In this document: one piece after another, positions 18,110-25,243 of the stretch | Numbering within the stretch: the stretch's first letter is position 1 | Layout: each line of letters starts with the position of its first letter | NCBI GenBank assembly: GCA_013820875.1 | Contig: JACDHS010000005.1 | Span: 30,569 to 94,568, forward strand | DNA length: 64,000 nucleotides | Reading direction: 5' to 3' | Source of the DNA: Verrucomicrobiota bacterium | Lineage (GTDB): Bacteria; Verrucomicrobiota; Verrucomicrobiia; Limisphaerales; JACDHS01 | The notes under the pieces: generated by a model | What the model saw: only the letters and a program-made list of their open reading frames with translations | Told to the model about the DNA's origin: nothing | The model's database searches: none | Position numbers and translations under genes: made by a program

Positions 18110-18473
18110 TTAATTCTTTGCGGTTTTCTGATACGGAACAACGATGTTGTTCAGCATGGGAAAATGTTTTTGATTCAAGGTGGCAAGCTGCAAATTATGG
18201 GCAAGCGCGGTTGCTGCCAGGAAAGCATCGGGAAGTCCCACGCCATGTGAACGACCGTAATGAACCTGAACGGCGATCCCATTCTGATCGCAGTGAACGG
18301 ACATCTTGCAAGTCGGAACGATCCTTCCAGATCCCCCTGGCGTTCCGAAGGATTTCAACGCGCATTTTAGAATCCAAACGAGGCAGGTTCGAAGCCAGCC
18401 AAACGGCGAGAGTTCGAACTTCTTCGGGCGGCAATTTTTCGATGGCCGCTTCAATTTCTTGAACAGTGCTCAT
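18110..18473 (-). pseudogene. vapBC toxin-antitoxin relic: antitoxin joined out of frame to the toxin C-terminus
   Basis: The frame from 18473 gives MSTVQEIEAAIEKLPPEEVR and continues to SEWDRR (about 67 residues, to 18273), which looks like a complete VapB-type antitoxin. It then runs on as Arg/Ser-rich noise to a stop at 18195. In another frame, about 18281-18113 encodes HYGRSHGVGLPDAFLAATAL and a KHFPMLNNIVVPY ending. These are the last about 55 residues of a PIN-domain (VapC) toxin, including the conserved Asp of PDA. The first about 80 residues of the toxin, with its first catalytic Asp, are missing. An internal deletion has removed the toxin start. The toxin should be inactive; whether the antitoxin is still made is open. 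Confidence 0.75.
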
Positions 18474-18572
18474 GCTTGCAGAGAAATCTCGTTATAGGTC
18501 TTTGATAATCTGTTCCACGCCACTTTGCAAACTGCGATTCCCATGTCAATGGCTCCAGATCTTGACTAAAAA

Positions 18573-19553
18573 TTACGCTTTTCCCGTCCCCCGCTTTTTC
18601 CACTCGGTCTTGGGCGGCTCCGGCAATCCTTGCGCCCGCAACGCCGTTCGAAAATGCATCTTAGCCACTTTAGGAAGGTTCTCCGCGCCGTGTTTGGCGA
18701 TGAACTCCTTGGCCGCTGCATCCACGGCGGCCGAGGCGCCTTTGGGAAGTCTGGTTCCAAACTGCTTCTCCATGGCGCCCAACCGACTCACAAATTCATT
18801 CCGCGCCAGGATCGAAGCCGCCGCCACTGCCATGTCTTCTTCCGCTTTGTGGCGCTGCACCAATTCGATGGTCTTGCCCATCTTCATCAAGGCGTTTTCC
18901 ACCGTGGATTTAGTGGCGGCAAATTGATCGCTGATGGCACGCACCGGAGGTGGGTTCATGCGATGCACCTGCCCCATTAAGTTTTCGATCACGCGGGCAT
19001 GGCCCCAGGCAAGAATGTTGTTCACACTCCGCATCGTTTTGTAGAGGCGGTTGTAGGCTTCATTTCCGATTGGCACGACGGCCCACACGCAACCCGGCGT
19101 TTCACGAATCACTTTCGCAAGCTCCGCCATTCTCCGATCGCTACTGATATTTTTCGAATCGCGAATGCCGGCCTCTTTCCACGAAGCCAGCACCGATTCA
19201 TTGACATAAACTCCAGCAACGCACATGGGGCCGAAGAAATCGCCTTTACCACTTTCGTCCACACCGATGCGCGGCAGCAGCAGGTCGGGATTCAAAATTT
19301 CTTCGTAACCGAGCTTCACCTCCTGCAGAATCTGCGGCTCCAACACAAACTCGACGAATTCCTGTGTCCCCTTCCCCTGCACCACCAACTTCCCGCTCTG
19401 ATAAAAAACGACGTTGGTCTTATTCTTTTCCCCTGCGTAGCGGGCATACGGCACATCCCGAAAAATGAAATCGTTTGCCCGGAGGTATTGCTCCAGTGCG
19501 GTCGCCTGCACATCGTTCAACTTGGCCGTGTAACTCGTTAACGGTTTCAACAA
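18573..19553 (-). CDS. rnhC: ribonuclease HIII
   Basis: A 326-residue protein with the two parts of RNase HIII. An N-terminal TBP-like substrate-binding domain covers about 1-95 (LEQYLRANDFIFRDVPYARY). The catalytic domain opens with IGVDESGKGDFFGP (Asp-Glu of the type 2 RNase H active site), then IRDSKNISSDRRM, and later HKAEEDMAVAAASILARNEFV. The enzyme cleaves RNA in RNA:DNA hybrids and acts in replication and repair. The length is normal. It is a single gene with 139 bp to the divergent mutY. Confidence 0.96.
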   Translation of the reverse strand: MLKPLTSYTAKLNDVQATALEQYLRANDFIFRDVPYARYAGEKNKTNVVFYQSGKLVVQGKGTQEFVEFVLEPQILQEVKLGYEEILNPDLLLPRIGVDESGKGDFFGPMCVAGVYVNESVLASWKEAGIRDSKNISSDRRMAELAKVIRETPGCVWAVVPIGNEAYNRLYKTMRSVNNILAWGHARVIENLMGQVHRMNPPPVRAISDQFAATKSTVENALMKMGKTIELVQRHKAEEDMAVAAASILARNEFVSRLGAMEKQFGTRLPKGASAAVDAAAKEFIAKHGAENLPKVAKMHFRTALRAQGLPEPPKTEWKKRGTGKA

Positions 19554-19654
19554 GATTTAAATACCCACAAAAATTCGCAAAAGACACCAAAGTTTTTCAT
19601 TTCGGAATTCGGCAGGACACCCGATAGGCTTTGATCGTGCAGCGCAGGAAAAAC

Positions 19655-19731
19655 GAGCGGAGTAATGGAGTGTTGGAGAAGTGGAGTAATGAATGATGGA
19701 AGACAGACTCCAACACTCCATCACTCCGCTC
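19655..19731 (+). promoter_or_regulatory. hairpin covering the mutY start codon
   Basis: The arms 19655-19678 (GAGCGGAGTAATGGAGTG onward) and 19708-19731 (ending CATCACTCCGCTC) are complementary over 24 bp with one mismatch, around a 29-nt loop that contains the ATG at 19693. In RNA the initiation region would sit in the loop of a strong hairpin. The right arm encodes residues 6-13 of MutY. This may be a dispersed element or a translation control. Confidence 0.65.
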
Positions 19732-20793
19732 CTACTCCGTTGGTTTCGCGCCAACGCCCGCGAACTTCCCTGGCGCAAAACCCGTGATCCTTATGCCATC
19801 TGGGTTTCCGAAATCATGCTGCAACAAACGCAGGTCAAGACTGTAATCCCGTTTTGGGAGCGCTGGATGAGTGAACTGCCGGATATCACTTCCCTCGCCC
19901 AGGCCCCATCGGAAAAGATTCATAAACTGTGGGAAGGACTCGGCTACTACACCCGCGTCCGCAATATGCAGAAGGCGGCGCAGGTTATTCTCGAAAAGCA
20001 TGGAGGTATCTTCCCGAACGAGTTTGAGTCTGTCCTCTCGTTGCCAGGGATCGGACGCTACACCGCCGGTGCCATATGCAGTATCGCATACAATCAGCCA
20101 ACGCCGCTTCTCGACGGCAATGTCATCCGCGTATTGACCCGCGTGTATGGGATTAGTGAAAATCCGCGGGACAAAAACACCAATGCACGGCTATGGGCGT
20201 TGGCGGAGGAGTTGGTAAAGGACGCGAGCCAGATTGAGTGCGGCAGGCGCCCGGCCAACCGGCGAGAGACGTTTCCCCACTGCTCCTACCTCAATCAATC
20301 TCTCATGGAGCTGGGCGCGCTGATCTGCACGCCGCGCCAAACCAAATGTGACGAGTGCCCAATCCAACAACATTGCTCCGCATTTCGCGAGAACCGGGTC
20401 CATGCACTACCCAACCTGGGCGAACGGGTCGCAACGACCGATCGCCGTTTCGTTGCATTCATCGTCGAGCAAAAAGGGAAATTTTTCGTGCAACAACGGC
20501 CCGAAGGGGTGGTAAATGCCCATCTCTGGGAGTTTCCGAATTTTGAAATCACTGGAAAGCTGGCTGGAGCTGTCTCGCATTTTTCAAAAATCTCCAAAAA
20601 GCCCGTTTGCCGCATCAAACACTCCATCACCCGGTATCGAATCTCCCTGGAAGTATTCCGGGCTGAAATTGCCGACAAGGAAGGCGTGCCCGGCCATTGG
20701 ATGACTCGAGTGGAGTTAGAGAAACTCGCCTTTCCAAGCGCCCACCGAAAAATCCTTCGGCATCTTGATCCAGTGGCCGCAATGCTGGACTAG
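19693..20793 (+). CDS. mutY: A/G-specific adenine glycosylase
   Basis: A 366-residue protein. ELPWRKTRDPYAIWVSEIMLQQTQV holds the catalytic Glu. LPGIGRYTAGAICSIAY and LLDGNVIRVLTRVYG are the helix-hairpin-helix and catalytic Asp regions. The Fe-S loop is C-x6-C-x2-C-x5-C (CTPRQTKCDECPIQQHC). The C-terminal NUDIX-like domain reads 8-oxoG opposite A (FVQQRPEGVVNAHLWEFPNFE). The segment just before SYLNQSLMELGA holds about 15 extra residues (IECGRRPANRRETFPHC) relative to the usual short loop. The start lies in the hairpin described above; an ATG follows directly (MM), so the exact start may be 19693 or 19696. It removes adenine mispaired with 8-oxoguanine. Confidence 0.96.
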   Translation: MMEDRLQHSITPLLLRWFRANARELPWRKTRDPYAIWVSEIMLQQTQVKTVIPFWERWMSELPDITSLAQAPSEKIHKLWEGLGYYTRVRNMQKAAQVILEKHGGIFPNEFESVLSLPGIGRYTAGAICSIAYNQPTPLLDGNVIRVLTRVYGISENPRDKNTNARLWALAEELVKDASQIECGRRPANRRETFPHCSYLNQSLMELGALICTPRQTKCDECPIQQHCSAFRENRVHALPNLGERVATTDRRFVAFIVEQKGKFFVQQRPEGVVNAHLWEFPNFEITGKLAGAVSHFSKISKKPVCRIKHSITRYRISLEVFRAEIADKEGVPGHWMTRVELEKLAFPSAHRKILRHLDPVAAMLD

Positions 20794-20984
20794 ATGAACA
20801 CGAACTCGCCATTCGGCGAACACAGGCCACTCGGCGGGTTCCGCACACATACCTTTCCGTTCGCACTGGTCACTCGGACAAATCGAAGCCACAGATCAGA
20901 CTTTAGCTGTCCTAACCGTCTGCCCTGAAGTCGGTGTTAAGCCTGATGGACATTCTACCGCCATGATGGAAAAGTCGCAGGCGT

Positions 20985-22394
20985 ATGGTTCAAACGTCTC
21001 AATTCGCCGAATTTGCTGATAAGATGCGCAACGCCAATGTCAGCGATGCCGCCATCCGCGCTTTCGAAAATAGCTATTCGAACCTCGAAGCCGGACAAAC
21101 CGGTCTGATCGCCGAGAGCGACATCCAACCGGTTACCTCCCTGCCCCGTTTTGAAGAACTGGCCGACGGCCCCATCAACGCCCAATCCCTCCTTTCTCAG
21201 ACCGTCGTTCTGAAACTCAACGGAGGCCTTGGCACGAGCATGGGACTGGAAAAAGCGAAGTCGCTGTTGCCCATCAAGGACGGCCTCACCTTTCTCGACT
21301 TCATCGCGCGCCAGATTCTTTTCCTTAGGGAACAGCACAAGTCCCCCCTGCGCTTTCTGCTGATGAATAGTTTCAGCACCAGTGAAGACACACTGAAGTT
21401 TCTGAAAAAATATCCGCAGCTTGGCGAAGCCAAGTCGTTGGAGTTGATGCAAAATGCCGTTTTAAAAGTGGATGCGAAAACGTTGCGACCGATTTCCTGG
21501 CCAGCCGATCCCGACTTGGAATGGTGCCCACCGGGCCATGGCGATTTGTATCCTTCCCTGCTCGGTTCCGGACTGCTGGGTCGGTTGCTGGCGGATGGAG
21601 TGAAGTTTATGTTTGTTTCGAATTCCGACAACCTGGGCGCGAGCCTTGACCTGAAGTTACTGAATTACTTCGCAGAATCGAACAAACCTTTCTTGATGGA
21701 GGTGTGCGAGCGCACCTCCTCAGACAAAAAAGGTGGTCATCTGGCCCAGCGGAACGGCAATCTCCTCCTGCGCGAATCCGCCCAGTGCCCGCCATCCGAT
21801 TCCGACGCCTTTCAAGACATTCACCGGCATCGTTTTTTCAATACAAACAACCTCTGGGTCCGGCTGGATGAATTGAAGAAAGCGCTCGATCGAAACGGCG
21901 GCTTTATTCCGCTGCCAATGATCAAAAACGCAAAGACGGTGGATCCACGCGACAAAAATTCACCCCAGGTTTTCCAACTGGAAACCGCCATGGGCGCCGC
22001 GATCGAATGTTTTGATGGCGCGGGGGCTATGGTCGTTCCACGCAGCCGTTTCGCTCCGGTGAAGACCACAACCGACTTACTCGCCCTGCGATCGGATGCT
22101 TACGACGTCACAAAAGATTATCGGCTTGAACTCTCCCCCATCTGCCAGGGAATGCCACCAGCCATCGATCTTGATACCGATCACTACAAGCTCGTGGATC
22201 AACTCGACGAAAAACTAACCGGCGGCGCCCCTTCATTAAAACTATGTCGCGAATTAAAAGTCTGTGGCCCCATCGGCTTTCAATCAGGAAACATTCTGAT
22301 CGGTAAAGTTGAATTGAAGAACCCTGGCAATACCCTTCGGCAACTACCTGCCGGTGAATTCAAAGACATCTCTGTTGATCTTGCACAGGGCTAG
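20985..22394 (+). CDS. UTP--glucose-1-phosphate uridylyltransferase, eukaryote-type (UDPGP family)
   Basis: A 469-residue protein of the UDPGP family, unlike the short bacterial GalU. VVLKLNGGLGTSMGLEKAKSLLPI (about 72-95) is the nucleotide-binding loop with the catalytic Lys. LLMNSFSTSEDT, CPPGHGDLYPSL and FMFVSNSDNLGASLD follow in family order, and the C-terminus has CGPIGFQSGNILIG. It makes UDP-glucose for envelope polysaccharide and trehalose-type pathways. No sugar-nucleotide genes flank it. The next gene starts 158 bp downstream and is unrelated in function. Confidence 0.94.
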   Translation: MVQTSQFAEFADKMRNANVSDAAIRAFENSYSNLEAGQTGLIAESDIQPVTSLPRFEELADGPINAQSLLSQTVVLKLNGGLGTSMGLEKAKSLLPIKDGLTFLDFIARQILFLREQHKSPLRFLLMNSFSTSEDTLKFLKKYPQLGEAKSLELMQNAVLKVDAKTLRPISWPADPDLEWCPPGHGDLYPSLLGSGLLGRLLADGVKFMFVSNSDNLGASLDLKLLNYFAESNKPFLMEVCERTSSDKKGGHLAQRNGNLLLRESAQCPPSDSDAFQDIHRHRFFNTNNLWVRLDELKKALDRNGGFIPLPMIKNAKTVDPRDKNSPQVFQLETAMGAAIECFDGAGAMVVPRSRFAPVKTTTDLLALRSDAYDVTKDYRLELSPICQGMPPAIDLDTDHYKLVDQLDEKLTGGAPSLKLCRELKVCGPIGFQSGNILIGKVELKNPGNTLRQLPAGEFKDISVDLAQG

Positions 22395-22552
22395 TTTTGC
22401 GTATTCTTCTCTGTTACAGAAGATTTGGTGCCTAATGGAAGTTATCCGAATTGAGACGATAAAGATAAACGAGTTCGAAAAAGGACGCAGGTTAGCTCAA
22501 TACAGAACTTGCGCGGAAGCCGAACAGAGGCAAAACTTTGCTGTCTTTTTTC

Positions 22553-24361
22553 ATGGTGAACGTTACGGACCTTTACAATTTGTATATCAAACGGGTTTGG
22601 TTGGCGCTGTTGCTGGTGTGCGCCGCCAGTTTTGTGCTGGGCAATAGCGCACGGGCCGCCAGCTTCACCGCTACTTTAGATCGCCACAATGTAAGCGTGG
22701 GAGAAAGCGTAAACCTTTCTCTGATTTTTCAGGATGGTTCTCCTTCTACCCAACCGGATATTCCAACCATTCCCGGCATCCAGGTCGGCGGTATCACCGC
22801 TTCGCAAAATTTCCAGATCGTTAATGGGAAATCATCCGCGCAGGTGCATTACAATTATGCGCTGATCCCGACGAAAGAAGGCGAATTTACCATTCCGGCT
22901 ATTACGGTGAAAGCAGGCGGTCAAACTCTGACCAGCCAACCGCTCAAACTGACCGTCACAAAAGCTCCCGTTGTCACCGCAAAAACAGCAGACGGCACTC
23001 CCCCGGATGCGTTCGTGCAATTAATCGTGCCGAAATCGGAAATCTATTTCGGCGAAGTTGTGCCTGCCGAGTTCCGGCTTTATTTCCAAACGATGGTGCA
23101 GGATGTCCAATTGCCGGAAGTCAGTGCGGAAGGGTTTACAATGACCCCTTTCAACCAACGCCCCGACCAGAGCCAGGTGCAATTGAATGGCATGACATAT
23201 AATATGGCGATCTTCCGATTCACCATCAGCCCAGCCAAAACCGGCATGTTAAAACTCGGCCCGGCGCGTTGTCGTCTAGCGATTTTGTCCGAACCTCGCC
23301 GCGATTTTTTTGGCCAGACAGTTTTCTCCAAATCACGCCCGGCGAATCTTGTTAGCGAGGAAGTGCCGATTCGAGTCCTGCCGCTTCCGGAACAAAACAA
23401 GCCTGCCACTTTCAGCGGGGCTATCGGCCGGTTCAATATGAAGATGGAAGCCGGTCCCACCGAATTAGCGGTCGGCGATCCTATCACGGTGCGAGTGCAG
23501 ATCAGTGGACGCGGCGCGTTGGAATCCTTGAAATTGCCTGAGCAACCTGCCTGGCGTGATTTCAAAAGCTACACTCCTTCCAGCACAGTGGAGACGCAGG
23601 ATCCGCTCGGCTTGCAAGGCACGAAGAAATTTGAACTGGTGATTTCGCCGCAGAACGCAGGCATCAAAGCTCTGCCGCCGTTTGAATTCAGTTTCTTTGA
23701 TCCCGAGCAGAAAGCGTATCGCACGTTAAGTTCACAGGAGGTTCCGCTGCAAGTGCGACCCTCAGCGCTTACTCCGCAACCTACTATCGTGTCCACGGGC
23801 AGTAGCCGGGCTGACGCAATTGAAGCGAAGGAAATTGTGCATATCAAACCACAACTCGGCACGATTCGAACAAGCGCACCACCCCTTGTGACGAAACCCG
23901 GCTTCTGGATCGCTCAATCACTTGCGCCTGCCCTGTGGCTGGGAGCCATGTTCTACCGTCGTAGGAAGGAAAACCTGGACAAGAACCCGAAGTTGCGACG
24001 ACAAAAAGAAGTGGAACGGATCATCCAACGCGATTTGCAAAAACTCCGTGAACATGCCGCCGCGAATAAGTCGGACGAATTCTTCGCCACCGTGTTTCAT
24101 TTGTTACAGGAACAAATTGGCGAACGACTCGATACGCCACCATCCGGGATTACCGAGGCAGTGGTGGATAGCGAATTGAAACCACGCGGGCTGAATGCTG
24201 AATCTCTCGCGCTGTTGCACAGCTTGTTCCAAACGTGCAACCAGGCGCGTTACGCTCCCGTCCGCGGCAGCCACGAACTCGCCTCCCATATCACGAAGGT
24301 GGAACAAGCCTTGGCTGAATTGAAGAAATTGAAGAATGAACCTGTTGCTGTCTCAGTTTAA
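22553..24361 (+). CDS. batD: BatD-like membrane protein
   Basis: About 602 residues from the ATG at 22553; an in-frame TTG at 22538 would add 5 residues. The signal peptide lies in WLALLLVCAASFVLGNSARA. The body is a series of Ig-like beta domains: SVGESVNLSLIFQDG, then GEFTIPAITVKAGGQTLTSQPL, then GDPITVRVQISGRG. A C-terminal membrane segment (FWIAQSLAPALWLGAMFY, near 450) precedes a cytoplasmic tail with charged helices. This matches BatD of the Bacteroides aerotolerance (bat) system. The next gene is BatE-like and overlaps by 26 bp. The usual upstream partners MoxR, DUF58, BatA and BatB are not next to it here. Confidence 0.87.
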   Translation: MVNVTDLYNLYIKRVWLALLLVCAASFVLGNSARAASFTATLDRHNVSVGESVNLSLIFQDGSPSTQPDIPTIPGIQVGGITASQNFQIVNGKSSAQVHYNYALIPTKEGEFTIPAITVKAGGQTLTSQPLKLTVTKAPVVTAKTADGTPPDAFVQLIVPKSEIYFGEVVPAEFRLYFQTMVQDVQLPEVSAEGFTMTPFNQRPDQSQVQLNGMTYNMAIFRFTISPAKTGMLKLGPARCRLAILSEPRRDFFGQTVFSKSRPANLVSEEVPIRVLPLPEQNKPATFSGAIGRFNMKMEAGPTELAVGDPITVRVQISGRGALESLKLPEQPAWRDFKSYTPSSTVETQDPLGLQGTKKFELVISPQNAGIKALPPFEFSFFDPEQKAYRTLSSQEVPLQVRPSALTPQPTIVSTGSSRADAIEAKEIVHIKPQLGTIRTSAPPLVTKPGFWIAQSLAPALWLGAMFYRRRKENLDKNPKLRRQKEVERIIQRDLQKLREHAAANKSDEFFATVFHLLQEQIGERLDTPPSGITEAVVDSELKPRGLNAESLALLHSLFQTCNQARYAPVRGSHELASHITKVEQALAELKKLKNEPVAVSV

Positions 24362-25181
24362 TTTCTGGTCGCGATCTGCTTTATCTCAGAACACGTTAGA
24401 AGGTCCAACGTTTTCACCCTCACCTGTGTCCTCTCCCTCAAGGGAGAGGAAAACGCATATTCGCCTCATCACCCTGCTCTTCCTCAGCACCTTGTTAACC
24501 ACTTCCATCCAGGCAAACCCCGCTAACTTTATCGCCGCCAACGATCTCTACGAACAACAGAACTTTTCCGAAGCCGCTTCTGCTTACAAGAGTTTGGTGG
24601 AATCCGGCACCGTGACGCCGAATATCTTCTTCAATCTCGGCAATGCTCATTTTAAAAGTGGTGAATTCGGCAAAGCCATCGCCGCCTATCGCGCCGCACA
24701 AAACCTCACCCCCCGCGATCCGGATATTCGTGCAAATCTCCGCTTCGCACGTGACAAAGCACAAAACGCCGGGGCCAGCGCAGCACAGGAAAGTTGGCTG
24801 AATCGTCTCACCGCGAATGAATGGATTCTTCTTGCGAGTGTTCCGTTCTGGCTCTGTTTTATCCTGCTCGCGTTCGCACAAATCAGGCGCGACTGGCAAA
24901 AGATTGTCCGCAGCTACGCGACGATTCTTGGAGGTCTGGCGCTGGTGTTTGGCATCTGTGCCGCTGTCGCCGCGCAACATGATGCACATCAAGCGGCAGT
25001 CGTTACTTCCGTGGAAGCCGTTGTTCGGCACGGGCCGTTTGCCGAATCACAGACTGCTTTCACCTTGCGTGACGGCGCGGAATTAACCGTACTGGACCAA
25101 CGCGAAAACTGGATCCAGGTCTCGGCAGGACCGAATCGAATCGGCTGGGTTCGCGCCGCTCAGGTTACAGTAATCAATTGA
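24336..25181 (+). CDS. BatE-like TPR/SH3 protein
   Basis: A 281-residue protein. Residues 45-60 are a signal-like hydrophobic run (LITLLFLSTLLTTSIQA). TPR motifs follow (ANDLYEQQNFSEAASAYKSL, NIFFNLGNAHFKSGEFGKAIAAYR), then a membrane hairpin (WILLASVPFWLCFILLAF and ILGGLALVFGICAAV), and a C-terminal SH3-like domain (LTVLDQRENWIQVSAG, IGWVRAAQV). This is the order seen in BatE-type proteins that accompany BatD. The N-terminal 40 residues include a Pro/Ser-rich segment encoded by a dispersed repeat (about 24408-24450). An in-frame GTG at 24426 lies inside that repeat and could also be the start. Confidence 0.85.
   Translation: MNLLLSQFNFWSRSALSQNTLEGPTFSPSPVSSPSRERKTHIRLITLLFLSTLLTTSIQANPANFIAANDLYEQQNFSEAASAYKSLVESGTVTPNIFFNLGNAHFKSGEFGKAIAAYRAAQNLTPRDPDIRANLRFARDKAQNAGASAAQESWLNRLTANEWILLASVPFWLCFILLAFAQIRRDWQKIVRSYATILGGLALVFGICAAVAAQHDAHQAAVVTSVEAVVRHGPFAESQTAFTLRDGAELTVLDQRENWIQVSAGPNRIGWVRAAQVTVIN
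24408..24450 (-). repeat. dispersed GAGGGAGAGG palindrome, copy 2 (inside the BatE-like gene start)
   Basis: On the minus strand it reads CCTCTCCC then TTGAGGGAGAGG and a TGAGGGTGAAAA tail, the order seen at 51968-52006. It lies in the 5' end of the BatE-like gene and encodes Pro/Ser-rich residues (FSPSPVSSPS). Confidence 0.65.
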
Positions 25182-25243
25182 TTCGATTCCTCATTTCGAA
25201 TTTTCCCCTCGTCAGACTTCGTTTTTCTCACACAATCGGTGCA

